Assembly: GCA_023238725.1 (NCBI GenBank)
Contig: CM041545.1
Location: forward strand, 12,803,782 to 12,867,781
Source of the DNA: Scortum barcoo
Lineage: Eukaryota; Chordata; Actinopteri; Centrarchiformes; Terapontidae
Length of the DNA stretch: 64,000 nucleotides
Direction of reading: 5' to 3'
The translations under genes and the position numbers were made by a program. Shown piece by piece: positions 46,901-60,800 of the stretch (its first letter is position 1; each line of letters opens with the position of its first letter). A model generated the notes under the pieces. The model searched no databases. It worked only from the letters and a program-made list of their open reading frames with translations, and had not been told where the DNA came from.

Positions 46901-49900
46901 GGAGAATGAGAGATAGCCCTGTGTAGGGAAATGTCAGTCTACTGTATATTTCCCGCCATCTATGGGGATGGAGAAGATGTGCAGCTTGCTATTTTCGGTA
47001 CACAAGATCCATTTACCCTCTTAAAAATCCATTATGTGCTCCTTGTTTTTTTTTTACATTGTTGAATGGTCCTTCCTCTTGTGTCTGCACAGTTTGACTT
47101 TGTGAATGTTTCCAGTTTTACATGTCGAGAAAGATATCCATATGAATGCACACAATCAAGTCAGACTTCTTACCGTCTTGCCCTGTAACCCCATCTCTCC
47201 TGTTGGACCGTCAGGCCCTATCGCTCCCTGAAACACAAGACAGCTGTCACTTCACCAACAGAGGTCACTGTAACACAGTTGGATAGCCACAACACAGTGT
47301 AAATAAACACCTCTGTATATCGCATTAATGCCAATTACACCCCCATGTCAGATGCAGTGTGCAGGCCACTAAGCTGCAGTTTTCAGGATAAATAAGGAAG
47401 TAAGGTATGTGTAATTGTGTGTAGACAATGTAGGAATAGCAACAGGTCTCTCTGTGTGGTGTCACATATGGCGGTGGTGGTTAGTGGTCTATGACTGACA
47501 TTATTTTACTACGAGAATCAGGGCACAAAGTCTGCGCACACTGATACTTACTGTTCACACTTAAACACACACACTGTCAGAACAGTCTGATGTTTAGATT
47601 ACATGGGTGCAACTGTCAAACATAATCAATCTAAAGTGCTTAAAGGCCTGCTCCTCCAGTGAGCAGTGATAATAAATGGGAGCCAGGCAGTGGACCAATA
47701 CAGTCCATCTGCTCTGCACCTGCACCTCTGCACAACTCTCCCATCTATCCTGTGGAAGATGCTGGCTCGCTGACACCGTGAAGACCCTGAGCGGCTGAGA
47801 CCGTGATGCTCTCAATCTTAGCGAACAGGGATCATGAATAACAAGTGGTAAACAAGCAATTTTCTCAGCATCATTAGTTATTTGAAAGGATTGAGCAAAT
47901 ATAACATGACACAGCCACACAGGAGCATGAGTGGTTGATGACTGAGCACAGTGGGAGTTTGGCCCGCAGAGAACACCACTAGCTGAAGTGCTATAAGCCT
48001 ATTATACATAGAGCTGGATAAGCAGCACTCATTAACATTCCTGTCTGGGGTACCTGCTACCCACTGCTTGCGTTTACATAGCCGGATTAGCCGATGTGTA
48101 GGGAAAATATTTCACCCTATCAGGCCCTGGAAAAACACGTTGACTCAAATATCATGCTTCAAAGTTAATTAATTACACTGGGTTATTTGTAACAGACAAA
48201 GGCAGAAAAGCAACACCAGGAGCAAAAAGCATCATAAACTAGCTAAATAACAACCACTGGCTGCACAGAGGGAGGGATAATGAGATTAATATGCAATTCA
48301 ATATGGAAAAGATTAGCTCAGGAGTTATTAGATACAAAGCATGATTAGTCAGATTGGTGATTCCTCATGGCTGACATCCACAGGTTTGGGTCCACCACTC
48401 CAAATGAGCTTTATGCATGAGAATAAAACAGAAACGCAGAAAAGCAGATAGTGGCACTAGCTTCCTGACTTGTTCTGATGCCATCATGCAGTTTTATCTC
48501 TTGTTGCTGATTCAACAATATTTCCACATTAGAACACAGTCCAGATGTTACATTGCTGCTGACATTAAGACCGTGTGCCTCCAGCCAAGTAGCTGACATC
48601 TAAAAGACAAATTATGGTGCTGAAGATGTTTTATTCAGAGTTGAAATCACCTTATAAATGACACAGTCCTTCAAGTCCTAAATTATGTTTTATCAATAAA
48701 GACATCAAACAAAAAACTCTGTCTTTGACTTTACAGTTAAATCAGATAACCTTAATGATGAGTGGAGGACACATAAAAACTTGTATTCTAAAAGATGTTG
48801 CATTTCTTGTGTAGACACAGCTTGTGTGTGGTTGGGGAGTGGGCGTGAAACATGTGTATGTCTGTGGTTGCACGTCTGTGAGACAAACACCTCTACGTAT
48901 TACAGTTTCATACGCTCGTGGTTTCTGAGCTTGGGACTACCTAACATAAGTCATGAAGCAGGCGGATTTATTGGCAGTGGAAGCTGCTGACATTAGTATT
49001 AATTGAAAACACAGCTTGAGACATCAGCGTGTGTCCAGGCCAACTGCAGTGAGGCCCATCTCCCATGGGCGCCACAGATAGAGAAGCTCAGTGCTATTTC
49101 ATCCCACGTTCCAGCTGGCTCAGTGGATCACACCGATAAACGACAACTTTTGAGAACCTTTGAACTCCACAAGAGAGCAAATAAAGGGCGGAAGATGTAC
49201 TGTACTATATCGCAAGCAAAAACTGAAGTGTGTCCAACACTGTCAAGCCAAACTGACCCCCAAAAACAGAAGAAACTGAATCTGAAATCTGAAACAGATT
49301 TTAATTACTGCCTTTATATTGTCTTAAAGTCCACTTACTTACATACTGTCAGTGAACAAGTATTTATTTACTGTATGTTGTTCCAGTGGCCAAATTTTAT
49401 AACCAACATTATTTATCTGGTCTAAAATTTCTGTTGGTGGTATTTGGCCAACTAAAATCCCAACTGTTGTCCACTTATTTCCATCTGTCACAAAATAACA
49501 AAAACAAAATAGTTTTATACAATTTCACTATTAATGAGGCTGTAAAGTCATAATTTGAATGATCTCAGGTGGTTACTGGCATAAAAAAATGTCATTAGTT
49601 ATGCCAAAATCTCTGCAATAATTAAATCAAAATGACTATTTGAACCCTCATTATGGTCATGTCATTATCGTATCATGTATCATTTAAGTGCTAAAACTCT
49701 AACATACAGTCATGTACAGTACAGTGTTTTCTCTGTAATGCCAATGGCCACTGGAGGTTGTCAGACATTAAATGTCTACTGTGCTACTGTGATGGGAAAA
49801 TGACCCCCAAAAACAATTCCACTGTTATCTGATAGTCCTTTCAAGTTTTACACCTTATGAAAAATACAAAACCAAAATATATTTCCATAGCTGATTCTGA

Positions 49901-52900
49901 AAAGGTTCAAAGAGCTAAAACTGGTTATTGTGGTTTTTGTGAATGGTGTTTAATCTTCAAACCCAAAATGATGGAAAAACTTTATACAAAAAATTATACA
50001 AGTCTTTGCTAATCCCCCTAATAAATCCTGCTTCCCCAGTTTACTAAATTTATCTGCCAGGAAGTGCCAGAAAAGCTCTAAAAAGTCAGGTCACATTTTC
50101 CACGACAAACATCATGTAGCTAGATTGACGGCCAGCCCTTTGTATAACTAGTAGTCATTGTTCTATTTTAATGGAATAAAAAAAAAAAAAAAAAAAAGAG
50201 CCGTTTGTTCGACAATGCTGGAGCTCTCCCAGCAGTTATAATGAGCCTTGACTTCTGAAAAGGATGAAACAGACTCATGCTTTGACCCTGAACCAGAAAT
50301 TGTGTTACGCAAGCGGCCATGTCCATTAAACACACATGACCTCAGTTCGGAGGCAGTTCCATATCACTTCATTATGTTCGCCCGCTAAAGTTTTTCCAAC
50401 GGCTCAACAACAGCAGTGGTGCACACCCACCCACCCACACACATTAAAGCAAACACAAAAACAGCAAAGTGAGGCGTATCTAGACTCTGTTCTTCAGATT
50501 GGGAGCTATGATACACTGACTGCTGAACACTAGTCAACAGCTAAGCAGCAATAACAACAGGTGTGGACTTTAGACTTACCCGTAAGCCTTTGGGCCCTCT
50601 GGTACCGTCTGGCCCAGAAGCTCCAGGAGGGCCCTGACAAACAAAGGAAAGGGGGGATAAAGAGGAAAAGGTGGGGGGGTAGGGGAAGGAGAGATAAAGC
50701 AAAGGTTTACACTGACAGAGCACAGAGCCCCCTGGCTGTTGACCCTGGGGGGAAGCCTGACCTCAGGAACACACTATGGGGTTTGTTGTTAGATCTGTCA
50801 CTCACACCAATTAAAGGGCCTGCTCTGGAATCCTGTCACGCTGCACCCCAGAGCCTCATATTTATGTTTGTTTTGGTGGCTCAGTGGCCCCCACCTACAA
50901 ACCTAGCCATGGCAAGGACACAGCAAGGGGAAACGAAGGGCAGGGACAGTTTCTAATTGGTTATAGGTGTTGGGCTTTTGACTGACAGAAGGGTAATGCA
51001 GGTTCAGCAGGAGGCTGCCAGCTCTCATCATACTCAAACCCTTGCTGCAGACTGTTATTAATACTACATACTACATGTCATCTACGACAGCTAAAGAGAT
51101 GTTTTTGTGCACAAATATAAACACATTTTGTTTATGTTTTACCCTTTTAGCTACTGTTCTCTGTTTTCTCACATGCAGTTGTACTTCTACAACTACTACT
51201 CACCTATGAACTATGAACTCCCAGGTGCACAGATGATTCATTGAAAAGGGGTGACAAAGTGCAAAATTAGCAAAAGAGTGATGACTTACTGGTCTTCCTG
51301 GTGGTCCTGTAGGCCCTGTCTCACCTGGTGTCCCTGGGTGACCCTAGCACATGTACACAAACACACACACACAGTGTCAAACAGAGCTCCAATACACAAT
51401 AAGAGTAAGTATTTAGGACCAATAGTGGCATTAAGGAGTATTTTTGGTTGCCACACAACACAAAACGATATAACTCTAAACATCTGACCTCAACGACGTC
51501 AAGTTTCTACAAAGTTTTCAAATGTGAGTTTATTCTACAGGCGTTATTAAAGACCTCTTAAAGACCTCTAAAATCTTTCACTCTAAATTCAGTTTGATTT
51601 TAATTGGGGTAATAAATTGGATTTCAGTCCCACAAACACACACATGCACACACACACACATCCTGGCATCAGTACAAACATACATCTGCAGAAATGCTCT
51701 GCACGCTAGAAAGCACATTTACTATAATGATATGAGACAATGGGGAAAAGAGAAAAACAGAAGACCCGAGGAGATGATTTTATATCTGAAAACATACTGC
51801 TTTTGGCTGCTTGTCTTTCTCCTTCATTGGCCCTCAGTTCTTGGCTGGCCCATTTGTAAAAGCATAACTATGTAATGGGGAGTATTTTCAATCTGACCAC
51901 TCAGATCAGCTGAGTGCAATAAAATCCATCCAATATGCAAACCTATAGCACAGTAGGCAGCTCTGATCTCATGCATCCACGGGGATAAATCATAAATGCC
52001 TGCAGTGTGAGCTCTCTGTTAGCAGCTATGTCAGCTCCCTTCACTTTGTGTGATGCAGTCTTTTCCAGAGGGTCTGTTTCTGTTTTGCAGCTGAGTGAGC
52101 GGTCCAACAGAGGACTTCCTTATAACTGTATGTGTGTGTGTATGTGAGTGTGTGTGTGTGTGTGTGTTAAGTCCTGAGAGAAATCCAACTGGCTGTCAGC
52201 CAGCAGGAAACTTCTCTCTGTTTGAGCAAGAATGATGACTAAATTCTTTTCCAGTCAAACAGTATACATTGGACAGTCCATACCAGATAAAGATGCTATG
52301 ACTAAGGTCCATGAGACACATCAGATCTTTTGGGGTGTTCTGCACACTGAAGGCAGAATATGCATGGATGTCTGATAATCTCTTTCTTTGCTTCTTTGTT
52401 CTTTTGTGCAAATCTCATTAGCATTTGGTGTTTCAGAATGACAGTGTGTCAGCACTTCCTTTGGCTATTAAACACTGTCAAGGAGGTAAATTATTGGAAG
52501 TGATCCACTGGAATAATTTCCTTCTTTGTAAAAACCAATGTTACAAATTTTCCATCCTAAGGCCTCCTGCCAAGTGCCAAACCACTGCTTACTGTAGAAA
52601 ACATGGTCCTAAGTCCACAGGACGACGTGCCCCCTGTCCCCCTTGGCATATTATGATATTGACCTCCACACATCAGCATATTCCCATGGGAATAACACAC
52701 ACGGTTTAGTTTAAGATAGCCATTTCCCAGGATTTTCTAAATGGCACCACATCCAGAAAATGGCTTGTAGGCTCATATGTTGCAAATGGTGACCTTTACC
52801 AAACTTAAATCCCTTATCTCTGTGTTGTTCATTGTGCCTTACCATAGATCCCTTTTCTCCAGGTGGTCCGGGAAGGCCCATCTCCCCTCGATCCCCCTAA

Positions 52901-54849
52901 ACATACACAAGCACAACATTTAGCCTTCAAAGTCGCCTTCTGAGGGACTTGTAACATCTAACAATGAATTTACGAGTTATTTTACCTTCTCTCCTGCCAG
53001 TCCTGCCTCTCCCACAGGTCCGATGAAGCCCACCAAGCCCTGAAATACAGAGACCCAGTGTTGGATGGATAAATGGATAGACATTTGGAAAAATGGAGGT
53101 GGCTCTGTCAGGGTTTCTTACCCTTTCTCCCATTGGTCCAACTTTTCCTGGGATGCCTGGCTCTCCCTGCAGAGACAAAAAGTCATTACAAGTCATTTGT
53201 TTACAATAATAAAATCATTTTCTGAATATATTTTTTTAAAAAGAGAAAAAAAACTTGTGAATGTTGATTTTATTTACCTTAACTCCCTCTGGCCCGACCT
53301 TCCCAGGAAATCCTTTTCTGCCCATTCTCCCCTGCAAATGGACATAGCATAGAAAAATAAATAGTGTTTTACAGACCTGCCCTTGCCAGTTAACGCACCA
53401 TTAACATTTCTCACAGATTCCCGATGAATATAAAGGAACTGCTTCCTATGAGATGACCGTTTGAGGAGAGAGTTCGGAAGTAGTCTACAGCTGTTCCAAT
53501 CTGTGCTATGGCGTGTGTAGGTAACGCTGACAGTACATTTTGGCAGGCTGTGAAAGTGTTCAATGACTGTAATGTTCCTCTCGCACAGACAGTGATTCCC
53601 GGGGTTAAGAGGGGGGCTAAGTGCTTTTTTTACCAGCAATAACTCCAGGTCACAAACATCTAAGCCAAACTCCTAAAGACTGAGTGACTCAACAATTCCA
53701 AGGTTTGACTCCAGAAAGGTTGACAGCTTTCATAAGGCGGTACGGGCTGACACTGTGTTTCCCCCCAGAAGCACACAGTAAAAGCAGATTCTTGTAGTAA
53801 CATGAGAATTAATATGAGCTGTCCAGGATTTGTGACTTATCACCTGATTTAGACTTATGTCAGCATTAACCGAAGGAAGAAGTTGGAGAAAGAACAGAAA
53901 CTACAGCGAGACAGAGGGATGGAGATCAACTGACAAGATGTGGGAGAAAAAAAAAAAAAAAAGAAAAAAAAAGAAAGACAGAGGTAAAGAGAGGGTGAGC
54001 AGAGTGTTGAAGCTAAAGGACAGCTGGCGGAGGAGACGGACGAGGTGGAGCAGTAGGAGGACCTGTGGCACCTGGCCAGAGATCAATCACAGCTCCTGAA
54101 GGAGTCATACACCACTTCCCCTCGGATGGAGGAGACGAGTGAGTGGGTGGGAAAAGGGGGCGGGGGGGCTAGAGTGAAAGAAAGTACTGGGTGACTGGGA
54201 GCAGGAAGAAGTAAAACATAAACTGATGGAGAAAAATGGCATCTGGGATAATGAAAACATTTATAAAAACTTAGCAGAGTTGAAAGCACTTATATTAATG
54301 ATTCCATTGTCATTCAGTAAAGCATCTGAGAAATAAAGTCAACAAATCAAATATTTCTGCAGTGGTCCATTAACATCTTCTAGCACTTTATGGCAGCTAT
54401 AAATCTAGCCACCTATAAACATAGTGGTGGCAGTTATCACCCCCTGGTGGCCGAACATGTGGATTGCATGCAGCCCTTCGCTGTGACGGCACCATCGTCC
54501 TGAGATGTCACATAATAGCCTCCATAAAACTCTAGCCATACAAATCTATACCTTCCCTCTAATGCAAACTATAGAAAATTAACTCTCACTGTGGCACAAC
54601 AAACTTTGGGATGCATAATTAAAATCAAGCAATTAAATTATACTGCACAGTGCAGAGGCTAAAAGCAAGTTTCAAATGATTTAGAGTAAGCCATATATTG
54701 ATCACAGTAAGCTGATATCGCCTACCATATGCTTCTTCTCTTACATCAGTTACAAGGCTGTGAATTAGTTTGTTGTGCTGCAAAGTATGCAAACAGATTT
54801 AGCCTCACACTGCAGCTGGGTTTCCATAGACTCATATATCAAAAGCTAT

Positions 54850-54880
<31 letters not shown>

Positions 54881-57800
54881 TTTGTTTAGCTCAGACGTAC
54901 AAAGGAATGAAACCACAACAATGAACATGATAGATGGCTTGATTTTCCTGCATGGTGTACAGTTTAAACAAATGTGCAAACTTACGTGAGCACACACAGA
55001 ATGTTTTTTCTATGACCAAACACACATGTACGCTATGTTTTCACATGCTATACTGGTAACAGTGATCCCTGTTACTAGCTCTCCCTCCATCCTCTCCACC
55101 AAAAAGGCAACGCCAGGTGTTTATCTAATAACTCACCTCGAGTCCTGTTGGGCCCGGTGGTCCTATCGGCCCCTCATCTCCCTGGAAACAGATGATATTG
55201 ATCTTAGCATGAATTATATTTTGGGGACATAAAGCAGCCCACAGCAAAGAGGAGCCTTGTGCCATAAAACTTTTAATGTCTTTTGGCGCTTTGGGGTCGT
55301 TGAGATGTGAGCAGTGTCTGGCAGTCTTACCTCCAAGCCAGGCACCCCTCGTGGCCCCGGTAAACCTCTGGCCCCTGGTTTTCCCTGGATGGGTGAAAAG
55401 CAGTCAAATGGATGCTAATGCACAGAAGTAAATGTAATATTTACACAAGTGTTTTTAGCCATGATTTCTTTGGCTGTAGGGATGGCAATGTTGGTCTGAT
55501 GTTTGGTCATTCCACCAGTTTAGTCCAGACTGAAATATCACAGCAACTATTAGATGAATTACCATGAAATATTTTACAAACAGTCCCCAGAGGAATCCTT
55601 ATGACTTTAGCGACTGTCTGACTTTACATCTCCCACTTCTATCAGTTCAAATTTATACTGTGTTTAAAACTTTGGCTTATGACCGAACACTCGCAAAACA
55701 AATGACACTGCCATCAGCCTCAGCTATACTTTTAGTACTAATTACCAAATGTTACCTCACAGAACTGCTAGCCTCTGACTGTTGACTCTTAGTCGTGTTC
55801 TGGTTTTGTTTTAAAACATAGAGATGATGGTTTTACTCACCTTTGGTCCTTCAAGGCCGTTCTCTCCCGGTGGTCCCATGTCACCAGGGAAACCCTGTCA
55901 TGATCAATTAAAAATGAGTTTTCTATTATCTGCCTAACTATAGAACCACACATTCAGTGCAGAAATGTAAGTACAAACCTCAGGGCCTAGCGGTCCAGGT
56001 GCACCATCAGGGCCTCTCTCTCCTATCTTGCCCTGAGACAAAGACAAACGAGAACATGAGAAATGTCTTAAAGGAACAAATGAATGTTTTGGGAAATATG
56101 CTTATTTGCTTTCTTGCTGTGAGTTAGATGAGAGGATCTTTACCCCTTGCATATCTGCACAAAAGTGTCATTGATCTTCTGATTGAATTAATTTCCCAAA
56201 ATGTCAACTAATCTTATGTCCACATTTTAGCATTTCAACAGCCATTAAAGCTAGAGCTAACCTGCGGTCCTGGTTTCCCACGGATGCCTGGTAACCCTGG
56301 AGCCCCCTGGATGCCCTGTCCAATACAAACACAACACATAAAAACTGAGACAGACAGTCAGACAGCGTTCAGAAGCAAAAAACAGAACCCTGATCTCTTT
56401 TCTAGGGAAACAGACATTAGATATGCATTACTCTGCTCAATATTTCTGTTATCTCTTGGAACCACTCTCTCTCTCTGTGATGCTAAAGGGGTAAGATTTT
56501 GCTTACACACACAGACAAATGAGGAGGTTTTACGTAAGAATTTCCACAAGCTGGACAGCAAACATCTGGCTAAGTCATTTTACACAGATCTGCAACAAAG
56601 GTTGTGTAAGTCTGGAGGTGTGTGTTGGAGGTGCCATGCAGAGCAGGGCCTGATGAGTGGAGCAATTGGTAAGGGGGGGGGGGTTATAGGATGTGTGAAT
56701 ATTTATAACATGTACGTATGTGTTGCAGTGGTGATCTACCTTGTCTCCTTTGTAGCCAATCTCCCCTTGCTCTCCAGGAATCCCGACTTCACCCTGGTGC
56801 AGGAAGATGGAAGGCATGGACAGAAAGAAAGAGAAATGAAGAACATTAGGGCAAATGGTAACTTTTTACTTTGTTATTAACAGCTTTTTCAACACACAAT
56901 ATCAATTACCACCTTGTACATTATAAACATTCACACACAATGAATGTAGTTCATTAGATCACCCAAGTTCTCCATGTGGTGTCAATCTGTCTTATGAAAG
57001 GCACTGATAGCAATTACACCATACTGTACACCCACACGGCTTAGAGAATAAATCTCTATCTAAATGTAAAGTGATGATGTTAGTGTTTCATTCAGGCTAT
57101 GGCACAACACCTTCATCGAGGACGAACAAGCTTTTAAGTGGTGAATTGCTCTCCCTGAGGATCTCAGACAACCAAAATCTGTCTCTATTTCAAATCTTCT
57201 GTTCCTGTTTCTCCAGGCATTATACTATTTTTCCTAAGCTCTTTTCAATTATCATTTTATCATTTTACAGTTGAATTTATTTTAGCTTTCTTTAAATTAT
57301 ATTTTTTAGCTTCCTTTGTATTTTATACAGAGACAATTTGTAACTTTTTTTGTTTTATATAGGAATAGAAATTTTGTATTATACACTTACTCGCTTTCTT
57401 GTTGAGTGTTAGAAGAGAAGATTGATATTTTTCTCACATGATATGATATTAAGTGTTAGGTAGTTATCATAGTTGAGCTTAAGGGTTCAAATCAAGGAGA
57501 AACAGCTAGCCTGGCTCTGACCAAAGATAAAAAAACATGCCTACAAATACCTCTCAAGCTAATTAATTGACACTTTGCACATTCAAACAAAAATGTGTAT
57601 GCTAAAAGGTGCAATTGTGCTAGTTATTCTCTTTCTTATCCAGGTGCAGTTTTGTCGTCACTGTGACGAGGCCCCAGAAAGTCCCTGTGCCTGGCCAAGA
57701 AATAGTTGTGTCTCCCTGTTTTCAGTTTTTATGTTAAAACAAGCTACCTGTCTCCTGGCTCCAGCTTCATACTGATGGGACAGATAGGACTGTAGCATTT

Positions 57801-60800
57801 GTCTTATCATCTGACATTAACCAAGAAAATGACCATATTTGATATGTTTTTTCAACAGATGGCCCCCATGCTGGTTGCCTAGAAATGACAGTGGTTTTGA
57901 TGTAGGTTCCTTTAACATATCACACAGTGAATTTCATAGGAATGACATGGGACTGACACAAGTTAATGGAAAGCAGAGAAACCTGTCGAATATCATGCTT
58001 TACATGAATAAAAAGAAACAAAACTCATAAGTTTGTATCGGTGTCATTAAAGGAAGGAGCTAATGAAAGCATGCTCTATGTCTAAAGGTTGGACAGATAC
58101 AGGCTACAGGAGGATGCAAAGGAGTACATATCCATCACATGCTGCTCAAACACAGGCCAAAAACAGGAATATTCAGATCACCTTATCACCTTTCAGTCCT
58201 GGTTCTCCTGGATTGCCGGGCACCCCCTGGAACAAGCACCAACAGATGGATTAGAAAAGGACCCGCACCTGAAATTCAGCCTCATACTGAACACTGTTTT
58301 ATGAAGAACTGAGGAGGTGAAGTTGTTTAGAAACACTGCTTATTGGCCATTCTCTTATATCTATATAATACATAATTTAACTAAAAGTCAGACGAAACAA
58401 GACAATGTAAGATAAGACAGTGAAGGTAACAGTTTCCATCTGCATGTGTCTTCTGTGTGAGATTACCTTCAGTCCATTAGGTCCTGGAAGGCCCATCTCT
58501 CCCATGGGTCCCATATCACCCTGAGGCCAGAAGAAGTGACAAATAAGAACCATATTCATATTCACTGATATCATATGCATACGATACAGATAAACACACG
58601 TCACGGACTCCTGACTTTCATTTCACAGACACGCGTACAAACAATGAGTGCACTTCAGTTCACTTTGGCATTCATCAAATGTGAGAATAAGCTTCATTGT
58701 CCTGCTTCCAGATTATCCACGCGGCCATCACACTGCGCGCAGCACTGTGCGCAGCACTGTGCGCAGCACTGCACACAGCACTAAACAGTGGGTCAAGATG
58801 TACAACCATATTTGAGAGATAAAGTAATACATCTTGCTGTCAGTCGACGCCAATATTGTGTTTCAATCAAATAACTTGAATGTAACAAATAAGTGCTCGA
58901 AGTAATATCTGCTCCGTCACTAGAAAATGAACCATGACCAGAATTCACAGCCCAGAGAAGAAGAAAAACAGATTACAATTGTAATAGCGAGAAAGAACTG
59001 GATTTTGTTTCATTCATTAAAAACCAATCATTCAGAGTGATTAAAGACTTGTTTGGATCTGTTTTCTTGTCAGTGTGTGAGGGGAAAAGTGACCATATTG
59101 CTGCTGTGTTTGCGGTATCGCTGGTGAAACGTGTCCTCTCCACAGAAAAGCATCGCAGGCTGCTAGTAGTTATCTTATTTTCACTCTCTGCTGCTGCTCT
59201 GCATTTTCTGCTTGCAAAGACCTCCGGGGTGGCCTTGGCTCATTGTCCCTGTGAATGCTGTCGTATCTGCACGTGTGACAGCGGATGTTGTGGAATTATG
59301 TAGTGCAAAAATGTCCTTCACAAAAACTCAGTTTAGTCTTGTGTTGAGAGTTGAAAGCTTAAAAGTTCTTTCTTCATCTTTGATAAGTGAGAATACAAAG
59401 TTTTATTCAGAATTCAACTGCAGTGGTTTGATCTGAAAAACAACAGTGTGCGTGCCATGGCTCCAGAGCTGCGGGCCTCTAGAGGGCCTACTGACACATA
59501 ACTCTCCTTATCAACCACATCAATTGCATGCTTACCTGTCCAAATTACAAAAATGCATGAAGAAATACAATACATTAAACTGTATAATGTTTTTAATTGA
59601 ATTCAGCCTTCTGGGTTATCATCCGTGCATGCCACAGGAGGCGCCCAAGTTCAATTCCTGGTCTGTATCATAACATTTTAATCCCCCTCTTCATATCAAA
59701 GCAGGATAAGAGGAAGGTCGCTTGTGTAGGTGACCCAAGAAAAATATACACTGCCATACAAGATGTGTATCTTCCAAAAATGGAGAGGAACAAATTTTAA
59801 AAGACAGAGACGCAGAGTTTTTTTTTAAAATCCGCCCTCTCTACTTGATAAGTCGTCTCGTACTAACACTTTCCCTTCTTCAACAGTGGCCTGCCTTCAC
59901 CCTAAGCTGAGGCCCTGCAGTCCCCAAGAGAAGGGTGTTTGTGTATTTATATCTTTGAAGTGCAGCTCAGTGCTGCTGCTGTGTGCCGTACAGCATACGG
60001 TCGGGTCAGATGGATGCAGAAGATACAGAGCTCAGAGCAGAGCTGTAATCAGACAGTCCTCCAATTACAGGCCTACTACCACCACCGGTGGCCTAGAATA
60101 GACCGGGAGGAGCGGCAGCGACGGGCGAAGACGGGACACGACAAGAGAAACCAGGGAGACATTATAATCAGACATAATTATGCGGCTGTTGGGCCGGGCA
60201 GGCGGGGAGGGCAAGGTGATGGATGGCGGGGGAGGAGGGAAGGGTTCCTGTTCAAAATTAGTTAATAAGAGGGAGATTCAAGAGATAAACAAGACACTTT
60301 GTTAAGGTCTGCTTGATTGATCAAACAGTAGACCCCTGTCATGGTTGTCATGAGAGGAAGTGGGAGGGACACGCTATATAATTCAGGTTTAACGGTCATG
60401 GAGAAAAATAACTTTCTCTACCCTCTTGGAGTCGATCCACTTTCACTATTTTAGATATGTTTACAGTGGTACAGAACCTACGGAGAGTGGTTAGTTTCCC
60501 ACCAAAATGGCTGGCAGTGTAAATGATGATGAGGGCTAATTAAGACTACTTTTTCAATTAAGAGGGCATATTCAGTTTCATTTAAATACAGTCCTTTACA
60601 GCATGTATTTATGGAATATGTGTCTGGGGGGAAAATAGGATGTTTAAACTGAGGAGAGAACATGGAAACACACACAAACCGCTACTCACAATAAGTCCAG
60701 AAACTCCGTTTGGACCGGGGGCTCCCATCTCGCCCTAGTCAGAGAGGAGGAGAGAGAGAGTAGGGGAGATGAAGGGAGCGGGAGAAGGAGCAAGTTTCTG

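Noticed and set aside
49003..49425. 140-codon plus-strand open frame in a col27a1 intron
   Set aside because: No domain or compositional signal; chance length for 3.4 kb of intron.
56284..56880. 198-codon plus-strand open frame, the longest on the plus strand
   Set aside because: It runs across the antisense of collagen exons 56262-56315 and 56740-56793 and the intron between. Antisense of Gly-X-Y sequence often stays open. No domain seen.
59605..59680. tRNA-like B-box phrase (AGTTCAATTCCTGGT)
   Set aside because: No acceptor stem, anticodon arm or convincing A box around it. At most an old SINE or tRNA-derived fragment.
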